DNA of 64,000 nt from Nocardia rhizosphaerihabitans (GTDB lineage: Bacteria > Actinomycetota > Actinomycetes > Mycobacteriales > Mycobacteriaceae). A program made the position numbers and the translations under genes. Shown here one piece after another: positions 46,852 through 54,971 of this stretch; position 1 is the first letter of the stretch; every line of letters begins with the position of its first letter. A model generated the notes under the pieces. The model was not told the DNA's origin. It saw only the letters and a list, made by a program, of their open reading frames with translations, and made no database searches. The stretch lies in assembly GCF_014646295.1 (NCBI RefSeq), contig NZ_BMNE01000007.1, forward strand, positions 62,001 through 126,000. The letters are read 5' to 3'.

Positions 46852-47712
46852 CTAAACGAGCGACTTGCCCTTCGCCCTGCGCGCCCGCATATCGGCGAGC
46901 AGCCGCGGGAACGGCTGCGCGCGCCACTCGGCGGGCAGCACCGCGAGCACCCCGCCGATACCCCGCATGACCAGCTCGAACACCCGCTGCCGACGCGGGC
47001 TCCAGGCCAGCCCGAGGGCGTCGCGGAACTGCTGCGGGAGGTATCCCGTGACGAAGAACCGGTTGATCCGCCGTCCGGTGATGCGGATGGGCCACGGCTG
47101 CGGCCCGAGGTCCACGATGTGCTCGAGCAGGTAGCCGCGGACCTCGTCGTCGAGGGACAGCTCACCGAGCATCGAGTCCCAGTAGCGGGCGAAGGCGGCG
47201 CGATCGGCGGGCCACATCTCGGCCGGCACCTGCAGCGTCGTACCGAATCGCGCCGAATCCCGGTACAACTCGTCGGCGAACGTCTCGTCCAGTTCGCCGA
47301 ACAGGAACTGCAGCGAATCGAGCGTGCCGCGGTAGATGCAGGCGGCCACCCACAGCTGCAGCCTCGGGTCGAACGCGTTGTATTTCACCGGGCCACCGGG
47401 CCGGTTGCGCACCTGCCGATGCGAGGTGCCGACCGCCTCCTTGAAGGCCGCCCTGTCCTCGTCGGTGCCGAGCATCGCGACCGCGAGATAGGTCAGCGTG
47501 GTCCGGCCGCGTTTGCCGGGATTCGTTGCATAGCTACCGGATTCGACCGTGCTCTCCACCACGCCCCGGCCGACCGGAAGCAGGCTCAGCTGCATGACCA
47601 CATTGGCCGGTCCGCCCAGGATCGCACCGGCCCCGGTGAGGTAGCGACGCCTGCGCGCAGGGTCGTCGTCGACGGGGTTCTGCGGGTGCGATGTCGCGGC
47701 AGGCTGAGACAT
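46852..47712 (-). CDS. DUF2236/MpaB-family oxygenase 1
   Basis: 286 residues; ATG after GGAGGTCC. Family of MpaB and rubber oxygenase (Lcp) catalytic domains, helical b-type-heme proteins that cleave or oxidise unsaturated hydrocarbons. Conserved landmarks: LPVGRGVVESTVESGS, SHRQVRNR with the candidate heme His, YNAFDPRLQLWVAACIYRG and GTTLQVPAEMWP. Strongly similar in layout to the gene at 48725-49702. It is divergent from a third family member at 47916. Confidence 0.88.
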   Translation of the reverse strand: MSQPAATSHPQNPVDDDPARRRRYLTGAGAILGGPANVVMQLSLLPVGRGVVESTVESGSYATNPGKRGRTTLTYLAVAMLGTDEDRAAFKEAVGTSHRQVRNRPGGPVKYNAFDPRLQLWVAACIYRGTLDSLQFLFGELDETFADELYRDSARFGTTLQVPAEMWPADRAAFARYWDSMLGELSLDDEVRGYLLEHIVDLGPQPWPIRITGRRINRFFVTGYLPQQFRDALGLAWSPRRQRVFELVMRGIGGVLAVLPAEWRAQPFPRLLADMRARRAKGKSLV

Positions 47713-47729
47713 GGCGGACCTCCGAGAGA

Positions 47730-47758
47730 GTGAGAGACTATCTAATTCAGACTCTCAC
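47730..47758. promoter_or_regulatory. Inverted repeat before MpaB-family gene 1
   Basis: GTGAGAGACT (47730-47739) and AGACTCTCAC (47749-47758) pair at 9 of 10 positions, 9 bp apart, 18 bp before the start at 47712. Possible TetR-type operator. Confidence 0.5.
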
Positions 47759-47855
47759 CCCGTCGGCGTCGAATGCAAGCCCATGCCGCCATCCAACCAG
47801 CAGAACCAGACTTCACATAAGCCATCGGGTTCATGAGATTTACCTAATCACATGC

Positions 47856-47877
47856 GAGAATATACAGTAACTTACTG
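47856..47877 (+). promoter_or_regulatory. Regulon motif copy 3 (GAGAAT-N4-AGTAACTTA)
   Basis: Reads GAGAAT-ATAC-AGTAACTTA (47856-47874). The core CAGTAA-C-TTACTG (47865-47877) is a perfect palindrome, 38 bp upstream of the MpaB-family gene at 47916. Confidence 0.65.
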
Positions 47878-47915
47878 CTTGCGCGAGGCGGCCCGGCTAT
47901 GCCAACATCACCACG

Positions 47916-48671
47916 ATGAGCACGGCATCGAGTCTGCGAGCGGGCCCGCTCCTGCGGCGTCACCTCGGCGATCGGCGATTCCTGCTGATGCTGCCGCGGG
48001 CGGTCGGCCTGCAGGTGCTGCACCCGGTCATCGCGCCGGCGCTGCTCGAGCACGCGCCCAACCGCCTCTGGCTGCACAAGAAGCGCAGCGTCTCGCAGAT
48101 GATCTACCTGGCCTACACCGGGCGTCCGGCGGATTCGGTGATCCGCTTCGCCCACGAACACGTGAAGGGCGTCGACGACCGGGCACAGCGCTATCACGCG
48201 CTGCACCCCGAGGTGTTCCTGTTCCAGCACGCCACCTATGTCGAGACGCTGATGACCGCGGCCGACGTGTTCGGCCCACCGCTCACAACCGACGGACGCG
48301 AGCAGCTCTATCAGGAGTGCTGCGCCTGGTACCGGACCTACGGGGTCAGCGATCGACTGCTCCCGCCGACCTGGCCCGCGTTCACCGAGTACTTCGCCGA
48401 TGCCTGCGCGACACAGCTGCGGCACGGTCCCGCCGCGACCGAGCTACGGCACCAGGTCCTGCGACCGGACGAATGGATCGTGCGGCGCCTGCCCGCGGGC
48501 GCCGCACGCGCGATGCAGCACCCCCGCGCCGTCGAGTTGTTCGGCATCCGGTCACGCCCGGCCGACGCCGCAGCGCTGCGCGCCGTCGCGGTCACCGCCC
48601 GCGCCGGATACTCGCTGGCGCCCCGGCGAATTCGCTACGTATCGCAGGCAAGGCTCGGACCGGTGAGATGA
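47916..48671 (+). CDS. DUF2236/MpaB-family oxygenase 2
   Basis: 251 residues, shorter branch of the DUF2236 family: LLMLPRAVGLQVLHPVIAPALLEHAPN, FAHEHVKGVDDRAQRYHALHPEVFLFQHATYVETLM (key residues His in HEHVKG and in FQHATYV) and LPPTWPAFTEYF. Probably a heme oxygenase-like protein; substrate unknown. The promoter region carries a copy of the motif shared with the mce and thiolase promoters. Ends at a perfect terminator facing MpaB-family gene 3. Confidence 0.86.
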   Translation: MSTASSLRAGPLLRRHLGDRRFLLMLPRAVGLQVLHPVIAPALLEHAPNRLWLHKKRSVSQMIYLAYTGRPADSVIRFAHEHVKGVDDRAQRYHALHPEVFLFQHATYVETLMTAADVFGPPLTTDGREQLYQECCAWYRTYGVSDRLLPPTWPAFTEYFADACATQLRHGPAATELRHQVLRPDEWIVRRLPAGAARAMQHPRAVELFGIRSRPADAAALRAVAVTARAGYSLAPRRIRYVSQARLGPVR

Positions 48672-48673
48672 GG

Positions 48674-48706
48674 CGTGGCCGCCGGCTCGGTGAGCCGGCG
48701 GCCACG
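48674..48706. terminator. Perfect 15-bp hairpin terminator
   Basis: Stem 48674-48688 with 48692-48706, three-base loop, no mismatch, between two convergent MpaB-family genes. Confidence 0.85.
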
Positions 48707-48724
48707 TCCCCTGTTCCCCCGGGG

Positions 48725-49702
48725 TCAGATGATCGCCTTGTGCTTGCGGATCCGGCGACGCACGTCGGCCATCATCGCGTTCGTTCCGGCGAACCGGATG
48801 AACCTCGGGATGAACCGGTTGACGAATCCGACGAACAGGAACAGATTCTCGAAGCGCCGCTGATCGGATTCGCTCCACTCCACGCCCATCTCCTCGCGGA
48901 AATGCGGCGGCAGGAAGCCCGAGGTCAGGAACCGGAGCAGGCCACCCAACAGCACCCGCAGGTACCACTGGATCATCCGCAGGTGCAGCAGGTCGTCGAT
49001 GTAGGCGCGAAAATCGTCGTCGCACACCACCTGTCGGCACGCCTCGACCCAGTACGCGTCGAAGTCGGCGTGCGTCTTGGGCCACATGTCGGGATGCACC
49101 TGCAAGGTGGTGCCGAAGGTGTCGGCGCCCTGGTAGAAGTGCTCGAGCTCCTCCGGCGTCATCTTGCCCCACAGCAGCTGATGGGTGTCCTCGTAGCCGA
49201 TGTAGATCGCCGCCGCCACATACAACTGCAGGTTGCGGTCGAAGGCGTTGTACTTGACCTTCGAATCCGGCCCCGACCTGACCTGCCGATGGGCGACGTT
49301 CACCGCTTCGCGCATCGCCCGCTTCTCCTCCTCGGAGCCGAGCACCGCGACCGCCAGATAGGACGCGGTGGTACGCAACCGCTTCCACGGATGCACCATC
49401 AGCGCACCCGATTCGACCTTGCTCTCCATCACCCCCGCCGCGACCCCGCGGTGCGCGAACTGCATCGCGACATTCGCCGCGGCACCGGCGAATGCCCAGA
49501 AGTCGAGCGCGTCGGCGATGTGCGCGGGCCGTTTGCGCGGCGAGCGGCGACGGTCCGGGATGTGGATACGCACCCGCTCGAGCGTCAGCGGCGGGTGGAT
49601 CGTCGCCTCCGGACGAGGGGCGTGACCAGATTCCTCGGCCACATACATCTCGCTGGTCGGGTCGCCGTAGTCGGGTTCTCCAGGCTTCGCTGCCGTGGTC
49701 AT
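48725..49702 (-). CDS. DUF2236/MpaB-family oxygenase 3
   Basis: 325 residues; ATG 49702 with AGGAGAGGAAG upstream. Same family as gene 1: MQFAHRGVAAGVMESKVESGA, AHRQVRSGPDSKVKYNAFDRNLQLYVAAAIYIGYE (landmarks HRQVR and YNAFD), GTTLQVHPDMWPKTHADFDAYW and FLPPHFREEMG. The shared segment order shows that it and gene 1 are paralogues. The thiolase gene ends 34 bp upstream on the same strand, so they may be co-transcribed. Confidence 0.88.
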   Translation of the reverse strand: MTTAAKPGEPDYGDPTSEMYVAEESGHAPRPEATIHPPLTLERVRIHIPDRRRSPRKRPAHIADALDFWAFAGAAANVAMQFAHRGVAAGVMESKVESGALMVHPWKRLRTTASYLAVAVLGSEEEKRAMREAVNVAHRQVRSGPDSKVKYNAFDRNLQLYVAAAIYIGYEDTHQLLWGKMTPEELEHFYQGADTFGTTLQVHPDMWPKTHADFDAYWVEACRQVVCDDDFRAYIDDLLHLRMIQWYLRVLLGGLLRFLTSGFLPPHFREEMGVEWSESDQRRFENLFLFVGFVNRFIPRFIRFAGTNAMMADVRRRIRKHKAII

Positions 49703-49736
49703 CCGGTCTTCCTCTCCTGACACGTCCGCACGGACG

Positions 49737-50900
49737 TCACAGCCGTTCGATGATCGTCGCGTTGGCCATGCCACCTGCCTCGCACATGGTCTGCAGGCCG
49801 TAGCGGCCACCGGTCTGTTCGAGGTGGTTGACCATCGTGGCGAGCAGTCGCGTGCCCGACCCACCCAGCGGGTGACCCAGGGCGATCGCGCCGCCGCGCG
49901 GGTTCACCCGGTCCGGATCGGCGCCGAGTTCGTGCTGCCAGACCAGCGGTACGGGCGCGAACGCCTCGTTCACCTCGAAGGTGTCGATGTCGTCGACCGT
50001 CAGCGAGACCCGTTCCAGCGCTTTGCGGGTCGCCGGGACGACCGCGGTCAGCATGAGTGTCGGGTCGTCGCCCGCGACGGCGAACGAGTGGAATCGAGCG
50101 CGCGGGGTCAGCCCCAGCTTCGCCGCCATACGCTCGCTCATGATGAGTGCCGCCGAGGCGCCGTCGGTCAGTGGCGAGGAGTTGCCTGCGGTCACCGACC
50201 AGTTGATCTCCGGGAACCGTTCCAGGAAGGCGGGATCGGTGAAGGCGGGACGCAGGTTCGCCAGTCCCTCGACGGTGGTTCCCGGCCGGATCGTCTCGTC
50301 CTTGTCGAGCTCCCCCGCGGCCGTCAGCTCGGCGTCGAAACCACCGGCCGCCGCGGTGGCCGCTGCCAGCCGGTGCGAGCGGGCCGCGAACTCGTCGAGC
50401 GTGGTGCGGTCCAATTTCCATCGGGCAGCGATGATTTCGGCGGCGATGCCCTGGCCGATCAGCCCGGCCGGGTACCGCGCCGCGAGCGGGCCACGCAGCG
50501 CGTCCTTGCCCTGGGCGTTGGAGAACATCGGCGCCCGGCTCATCGACTCGACACCGCAGGCGATCGCCACGTCGTAGGCGCCGGCGAGCACACCCTGCGC
50601 CGCGAAGTGCACGGCCTGCTGACTCGAGCCGCACTGCCGGTCGACCGTGGTGGCGGGCACCGACTCCGGGAAACCAGCCGCAAGCACGGCCGTGCGGGTG
50701 ATGTTGCTCGACTGCTCACCGCTCTGCGTGACGCACCCGCCGATCACATCGTCGACCAGCGCCGGGTCGATCCCGGTGCGCTCGACCAGATCGGCCAGCA
50801 CGCCTGCCAGCAGGGTGGCCGGATGCACCGACGACAACCCTCCGCCTGCTTTACCCCGCCCCGACGGCGTACGGACAACATCGACGATGACCGCGGACAT
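49737..50900 (-). CDS. Thiolase (acetyl-CoA C-acyltransferase)
   Basis: 387 residues from the second of two adjacent ATGs, which has AGGAGG at 6 nt; the first is only 3 nt away. Thiolase fold with nucleophilic Cys90 in VDRQCGSSQQAVH, NEAFAPVP, GHPLGGSGTR (catalytic His) and MCEAGGMANATI (second Cys). Catalyses the final thiolytic cleavage of beta-oxidation. A copy of the regulon motif lies 46 bp upstream, and the gene is divergent from the mce operon. Confidence 0.93.
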   Translation of the reverse strand: MSAVIVDVVRTPSGRGKAGGGLSSVHPATLLAGVLADLVERTGIDPALVDDVIGGCVTQSGEQSSNITRTAVLAAGFPESVPATTVDRQCGSSQQAVHFAAQGVLAGAYDVAIACGVESMSRAPMFSNAQGKDALRGPLAARYPAGLIGQGIAAEIIAARWKLDRTTLDEFAARSHRLAAATAAAGGFDAELTAAGELDKDETIRPGTTVEGLANLRPAFTDPAFLERFPEINWSVTAGNSSPLTDGASAALIMSERMAAKLGLTPRARFHSFAVAGDDPTLMLTAVVPATRKALERVSLTVDDIDTFEVNEAFAPVPLVWQHELGADPDRVNPRGGAIALGHPLGGSGTRLLATMVNHLEQTGGRYGLQTMCEAGGMANATIIERL

Positions 50901-50945
50901 CATGATCCTCCTGCACAACCGCCGACCCTCGGCGGCTCAACGCAT

Positions 50946-50964
50946 TAAGTTAATCACTATTCCG
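50946..50964 (-). promoter_or_regulatory. Regulon motif copy 4, thiolase promoter
   Basis: Minus strand reads CGGAAT-AGTG-ATTAACTTA-ATG; the 9-bp core is identical to copies 1 and 2, and the 5' box differs in its first two bases. The ATTAAGTTAAT palindrome is intact. 46 bp upstream of the thiolase start. Confidence 0.62.
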
Positions 50965-50996
50965 GCAGATTTCATCGATGTTTCCACTACTAGATG

Positions 50997-51010
50997 CGTG
51001 GTAGACCACG
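50997..51010. promoter_or_regulatory. Short palindrome CGTGGT-AG-ACCACG
   Basis: Perfect 6-bp arms with a 2-bp centre, about 97 bp upstream of the thiolase start. Possible second operator. Confidence 0.35.
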
Positions 51011-51074
51011 TTCAGCACCGCATGTTACCGTCAATTCCGCATCAAGCCGGTGGGTCGGGACGTGATGCGCATGC

Positions 51075-51112
51075 CGCGTCGGCGCCGGGCAACGCAGCCG
51101 GGCGCCGACGCG
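51075..51112. repeat. 12-bp perfect inverted repeat (hairpin) in mce upstream region
   Basis: CGCGTCGGCGCC (51075-51086) and GGCGCCGACGCG (51101-51112) with a 14-nt loop. Very stable if transcribed. It lies between divergent promoters, so it may be a terminator, an attenuator or part of a small RNA. Confidence 0.5.
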
Positions 51113-51176
51113 GACATCATCGAGACCCCCGCCGAACACCGCAGGACGATACTCGCGCGATTTTGCTCACACCAGA

Positions 51177-51195
51177 GAGAATCCGTAGTAACTTA
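51177..51195 (+). promoter_or_regulatory. Regulon motif copy 5, mce operon promoter
   Basis: Reads GAGAAT-CCGT-AGTAACTTA-GCG, identical to copy 3 at every conserved position, 130 bp upstream of the first small mce-operon ORF. Confidence 0.65.
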
Positions 51196-51325
51196 GCGAT
51201 GTCGATCACCGCGGTTGCTTGCGAACCATCCAGAATTGCAGCGCATTCACTGGCCGATCGATCGCCGAACACCGAGCCATAGCCAGAATGCTTGGAAACA
51301 TCATCGGAAGGAACATCGGTACCCC

Positions 51326-51550
51326 ATGTTGCGACGGCTGGACAGACTACTCAGCTACGAGATGAAGGTCTCCGAGTTCCTCGGCACCCTGATCATCATC
51401 GGCATCCCGTACGGACTCGTCGGAGTCGTCTGGACCCTCACGCACACCGCTCATCTGCGCAATCTCCACGGCGTCGACCTGGTCATCTCGTTCCTCGGGT
51501 CGATCGTGTGCTGGCCGGTGCTCACCTTCGCGAATGTGACGATGACCTGA
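51326..51550 (+). CDS. Small membrane protein leading the mce operon (1)
   Basis: 74 residues: a basic amphipathic start (MLRRLDRLLSYEMKVSEFLG) followed by two hydrophobic helices (LIIIGIPYGLVGVVWTLTH and LVISFLGSIVCWPVLTFANV). Its stop overlaps the start of the next small ORF (ATGATG/TGA), showing coupling. The ribosome-binding site is weak (GGAAGGA 14 nt upstream). Not recognised as a named family; by position it is a candidate accessory subunit of the Mce transporter. Confidence 0.72.
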   Translation: MLRRLDRLLSYEMKVSEFLGTLIIIGIPYGLVGVVWTLTHTAHLRNLHGVDLVISFLGSIVCWPVLTFANVTMT

Positions 51551-51735
51551 TGATGGCGCTGGTCTGGGTCATCGACATCGTGGTGACCGTCGTCAAGATT
51601 CTGGGCGGCCGGACACAGGTCAATCCGGTTCTCCGCGTGGGCATGTGGGTCGCGCTGCTGTGCGTCGTCGCCGTCGGCATCGCCGGCGTCGCCGGATTCG
51701 TCATCCTCCTCGAACGCTGGCTGAGCACGCTGTAG
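51550..51735 (+). CDS. Small membrane protein in mce operon (2)
   Basis: 61 residues with two predicted helices (MALVWVIDIVVTVVKILGG and MWVALLCVVAVGIAGVAGFV). ATG overlaps the previous stop. 44 bp before yrbEA. Too small to assign; tight coupling and conserved-looking composition support a real gene. Confidence 0.7.
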   Translation: MMALVWVIDIVVTVVKILGGRTQVNPVLRVGMWVALLCVVAVGIAGVAGFVILLERWLSTL

Positions 51736-51779
51736 AGCAGCCGCGAACCCCACGCGCAGCAAGAAAGGACCGGTGCAGC

Positions 51780-52664
51780 GTGAGCTCCACCCAGCATCCA
51801 CCGGCGGGCACAGCGCCGCCGGGACCGGCCACCGCACCGTCCGAGGTCGGCCGGATCGCCGACAGCGTCTCCGGGCTCTGGCAACGCCACCCCCAGCAAT
51901 CAGTCGAAACCCTGGGCAGGCAGGTCCTGCTCGGCAGGGCCGCGATCGTGCAGCTGTTCCTGTCGATCGTGCAGCGACGCTTCCCGTTCCAGGAGTTCGT
52001 CCGCCAGTGCGCCTTCATGGCCAACGTCTCGGCCGTGCCGACCGCGTTCGTAGCGATTCCGGTCGCGGTCGTCGTGTCCATCCAGGTCGGCGCGCTGGTC
52101 AACCAGGTCGGCGCCACCACTTTCATCGGTGCCGTGGCCGGGCTCGGCATCATCCGCCAGGGCGCGCCGCTGGTGACCTCGCTGATGATCGCGGGCGCGG
52201 TCGGCTCGGCCATCTGCGCCGACCTCGGCTCACGCACGATCCGGGAGGAGATCGACGCCATGAAGGTGATGGGCGTCGATCCGGTACGCAGGCTGGTCGC
52301 CCCGCGACTGGCCGCGGCGGTCCTGGTGAGCATGCTGCTGTGCGGGTTCATCGTGTTCGTCGGTTTCGCGACCGCGTACATGTTCAACGTCTACGCCCAG
52401 CGCGGCACCCCCGGCTCGTTCATCAGCTCCTTCGCCTCCTTCGCCGTCGCCAACGATCTGCTCGTCGCGCTGGTGAAGGCGGCGATCTTCGGTGTACTCA
52501 CCGCGATCATCGCCTGCGACACCGGGTTGCACACCAAGGGCGGCCCGGGCGGGGTCGCGAACGCAGTCAACTCGGCGGTCGTCACCTCGGCGCTGATGTT
52601 GTTCGCCACCAACATCATCATCACCCAGCTCTACAACACGCTGTTTCCCGCGAAGGTGGTCTGA
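51780..52664 (+). CDS. yrbEA: YrbE/MlaE-family ABC permease A of Mce system
   Basis: 294-residue inner-membrane permease subunit of the Mce lipid importer. Long polar N-terminus, then MlaE-fold helices; characteristic FMANVSAVPTAFVAIPVAVVVSIQVG, ADLGSRTIREEIDAMKVMGVDPVRRLVAPR (the cytoplasmic EExDA coupling helix) and TGLHTKGGPGGVANAVNSAVV. GTG start with AAAGGA upstream. Pairs with YrbEB; the ATPase (MceG) is not in this window. Confidence 0.95.
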   Translation: MSSTQHPPAGTAPPGPATAPSEVGRIADSVSGLWQRHPQQSVETLGRQVLLGRAAIVQLFLSIVQRRFPFQEFVRQCAFMANVSAVPTAFVAIPVAVVVSIQVGALVNQVGATTFIGAVAGLGIIRQGAPLVTSLMIAGAVGSAICADLGSRTIREEIDAMKVMGVDPVRRLVAPRLAAAVLVSMLLCGFIVFVGFATAYMFNVYAQRGTPGSFISSFASFAVANDLLVALVKAAIFGVLTAIIACDTGLHTKGGPGGVANAVNSAVVTSALMLFATNIIITQLYNTLFPAKVV

Positions 52665-52665
52665 C

Positions 52666-53529
52666 GTGGCTGCCGAATACATTCCGCCCGCGCTGCGTCC
52701 GGTCCATGCCGTCAGCGCGGCCGCCAAGATCCCAGTCCAGGCGAACCAGCGCATCGGCCACCAGGCCATCGTCTTCTTCCAGGCCCTGATCGCCATCCCG
52801 TTCACCCTGCGCCACTATCGCAAGGAGGTCGCGCGCCTGGTCGCCGACGTCGGCTGGGGCAACGGCTCGGTGATCGTCGGCGGCGGCACCGTCGGTGTCG
52901 TCGTCGTGCTGTGTGCCTTCGGCGGCATCACGGTCGGCATGGAGTCCTACTCCGCGCTCAACCTGCTGACGATGGGCCCGCTCACCGGCGCGATCTCGGG
53001 ATTCGCCACCACCCGCGAGATCGCGCCGATCCTGGCGACGCTCGCCTTCGCGATCCAGTCCGGCTGCCGGTTCACCGCGCAGCTCGGTTCGATGCGGATC
53101 TCCGAGGAGATCGACGCGCTGGAATCGATCGCCATCCGGCCGCTGCCCTACCTGGTGACCACCCGGATGATCGCGGCCACCGTCACCATCGTGCCGCTCT
53201 ACACGATGGGCCTCGCGGTGTCCTACCTCGCCACCAAGCTGTCGGTGCTGGTCCTGGGCGGAACCACCGCGGGCACCTACGACCACTACTTCTTCCAGTT
53301 CCTGGTCGGCGGGGACCTGTTCTTCTCGCTGTTCAAGGTGGTGGTGTTCGTCCTGCTCGCCGCCTTCATCCAGTGCTACTACGGTTTCGTCGCCTCCGGC
53401 GGACCCGAAGGTGTCGGGGTCGCGGCCGGCCGGGCCATCAAAATGGTCATCGTCGTGATGGTCTTCACCAATCTGTTTCTCACCCTTGCTATCTGGGGCA
53501 TCGACCCCGGATTCCGGATTTCGGGATAG
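52666..53529 (+). CDS. yrbEB: YrbE/MlaE-family ABC permease B of Mce system
   Basis: 287-residue second permease. Coupling segment GSMRISEEIDALESIAIRPLPYLVTTRMIA and ending ASGGPEGVGVAAGRAIKMVIVVMVF are typical. GTG start 2 bp after the yrbEA stop. Forms the heterodimeric membrane channel with YrbEA beneath the Mce tube. Confidence 0.95.
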   Translation: MAAEYIPPALRPVHAVSAAAKIPVQANQRIGHQAIVFFQALIAIPFTLRHYRKEVARLVADVGWGNGSVIVGGGTVGVVVVLCAFGGITVGMESYSALNLLTMGPLTGAISGFATTREIAPILATLAFAIQSGCRFTAQLGSMRISEEIDALESIAIRPLPYLVTTRMIAATVTIVPLYTMGLAVSYLATKLSVLVLGGTTAGTYDHYFFQFLVGGDLFFSLFKVVVFVLLAAFIQCYYGFVASGGPEGVGVAAGRAIKMVIVVMVFTNLFLTLAIWGIDPGFRISG

Positions 53530-53534
53530 GTCGC

Positions 53535-54971
53535 ATGATTCTCGATCCCAGTGGGCGCGGCCCCAGACCCGTCCAGCTCACGCTCGCGGGGCTGGCGGTG
53601 ATCACCGCGTTCGCGGTCGCGCTGTATCTGCTCGCACTGCGCTACAACGGCGAGTTCGAGGACACCGTGGTGGTCGGTGCCGACCTCACCAGCACCGGCG
53701 ACGGGCTACCCCAGCGCGCCGACGTCAAATTCCGCGGCATGGTCGTCGGCGCCGTCGCCTCCGTGGAGATGGTCGCCAAAGGCGAACGCCAGCACGCCAC
53801 CCTCGAATTGAAACCCGGACTGGCCGAGACGATCCCGGACACAGTGACCGCGCGCGTTGTCCCCGACAACATCTTCGGCGTCTCCTCCATCCAGCTCGTC
53901 GACAACGGCGGCACCGCCACCGGCCTGCGTGCGGGCGCCATCATCGCGGAGGACACCAGCGAGGCGACGATCCAGCTGCAGTCCACCCTCAACACCTTGC
54001 GCGATGTGCTCGACAACATCCAGCCCGAGAAGCTCGGCCGGGTACTGGCCACCCTCTCGGCGGCACTGGACCCGAATTCCCGGGTACCCGGTTCCACCAT
54101 CGAGCGCCTCGACCAGTGGCTCACCGCGGTGCATCAGATTCCCGAGATCGGCGACCTGCTGGGCAACCTCGGCCGCGCCACCACGGCACTGAGCCAGTCG
54201 GCGCCGGAACTGGTCGGCGTGCTGGCGGACTCGGTCACCTCGGCCCGCACCCTCAACGAACACCGGGCCCAGTTGGTGGAGCTGCTGGTGCAGGGCAACA
54301 CCGCGATCGACTCGGTGAACGCGCTCTTCGCCGCGAACCCCGATTCCGGCAAGGAGCTCGTCGCTGGTCTGGACGGGCTCTTCGGCGGCATCGCCAAGGA
54401 TCCCGGCGCACTGCAGTCGACGGCGGCCAACCTCAACGCCTCGATCCAGAAACTGCAGCAGACATTCACTTTCGGCCCGCGCAGGCAGATGGCCTGGCGC
54501 CTGAATGTCTCGTTCACGCCGTTCCAGCAGTACACCGCGCAGGACTGCCCGCGCTACGGCGAGATGACCGGTCCCCGCTGCGGCGGTCCGACGGTGCCGG
54601 AGGTGGCGCCGCCGCAGGAATACCCGGACAGCATGATTCCGCGGCGGCTGGAGTCGGCCGGGCCCGCCCCGGTGGTGCCCACGCTGCCGATCCCGGGTCT
54701 GCCCACGCTGCCCGAGGTCACCGGGCCGACGCTGCCCGGGCTTCCCATGATCCCCGGCCTGCCCGCCATTCCGGGCATCACCGCGCCCGCGGCGGCCGTC
54801 GATCCGGCCCCCGCCGGCACGCCCGCGGCGCAGTCGCGCTCACTCACCGGGATCGCCGCGGTGTCCGCGATCGTCGGCGGCGCGCCGAACTTCACCCAGC
54901 TGCTGCTGCTCGGGTCGATCCTGGGCAACCTGCCACTCGTCCCCGCTACCGAAGGTGGTGTCCAACAATGA
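53535..54971 (+). CDS. mceA: Mce-family protein A
   Basis: 478 residues: one N-terminal helix (LTLAGLAVITAFAVALYLLAL), the MlaD/MCE domain (DTVVVGADLTSTGDGLPQRADVKFRGMVVGAVASVEM, about 45-120), a long helical region, and a Pro/Leu/Gly-rich C-terminal tail with repeated GLP and IPG units (about 378-430). Part of the hexameric periplasmic tube that carries lipids or sterols. Starts 5 bp after yrbEB; the next gene overlaps its stop. Confidence 0.95.
   Translation: MILDPSGRGPRPVQLTLAGLAVITAFAVALYLLALRYNGEFEDTVVVGADLTSTGDGLPQRADVKFRGMVVGAVASVEMVAKGERQHATLELKPGLAETIPDTVTARVVPDNIFGVSSIQLVDNGGTATGLRAGAIIAEDTSEATIQLQSTLNTLRDVLDNIQPEKLGRVLATLSAALDPNSRVPGSTIERLDQWLTAVHQIPEIGDLLGNLGRATTALSQSAPELVGVLADSVTSARTLNEHRAQLVELLVQGNTAIDSVNALFAANPDSGKELVAGLDGLFGGIAKDPGALQSTAANLNASIQKLQQTFTFGPRRQMAWRLNVSFTPFQQYTAQDCPRYGEMTGPRCGGPTVPEVAPPQEYPDSMIPRRLESAGPAPVVPTLPIPGLPTLPEVTGPTLPGLPMIPGLPAIPGITAPAAAVDPAPAGTPAAQSRSLTGIAAVSAIVGGAPNFTQLLLLGSILGNLPLVPATEGGVQQ

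Larger units (their letters stand above)
50901..51325. other. Divergent regulatory region, thiolase / mce operon (425 bp)
   Basis: Holds two copies of the regulon motif (50946-50964 and 51177-51195), a CGTGGT-AG-ACCACG palindrome (50997-51010) and a 12-bp perfect inverted repeat (51075-51112). No convincing ORF with a ribosome-binding site was found. It probably contains both promoters and more than one operator. Confidence 0.6.
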
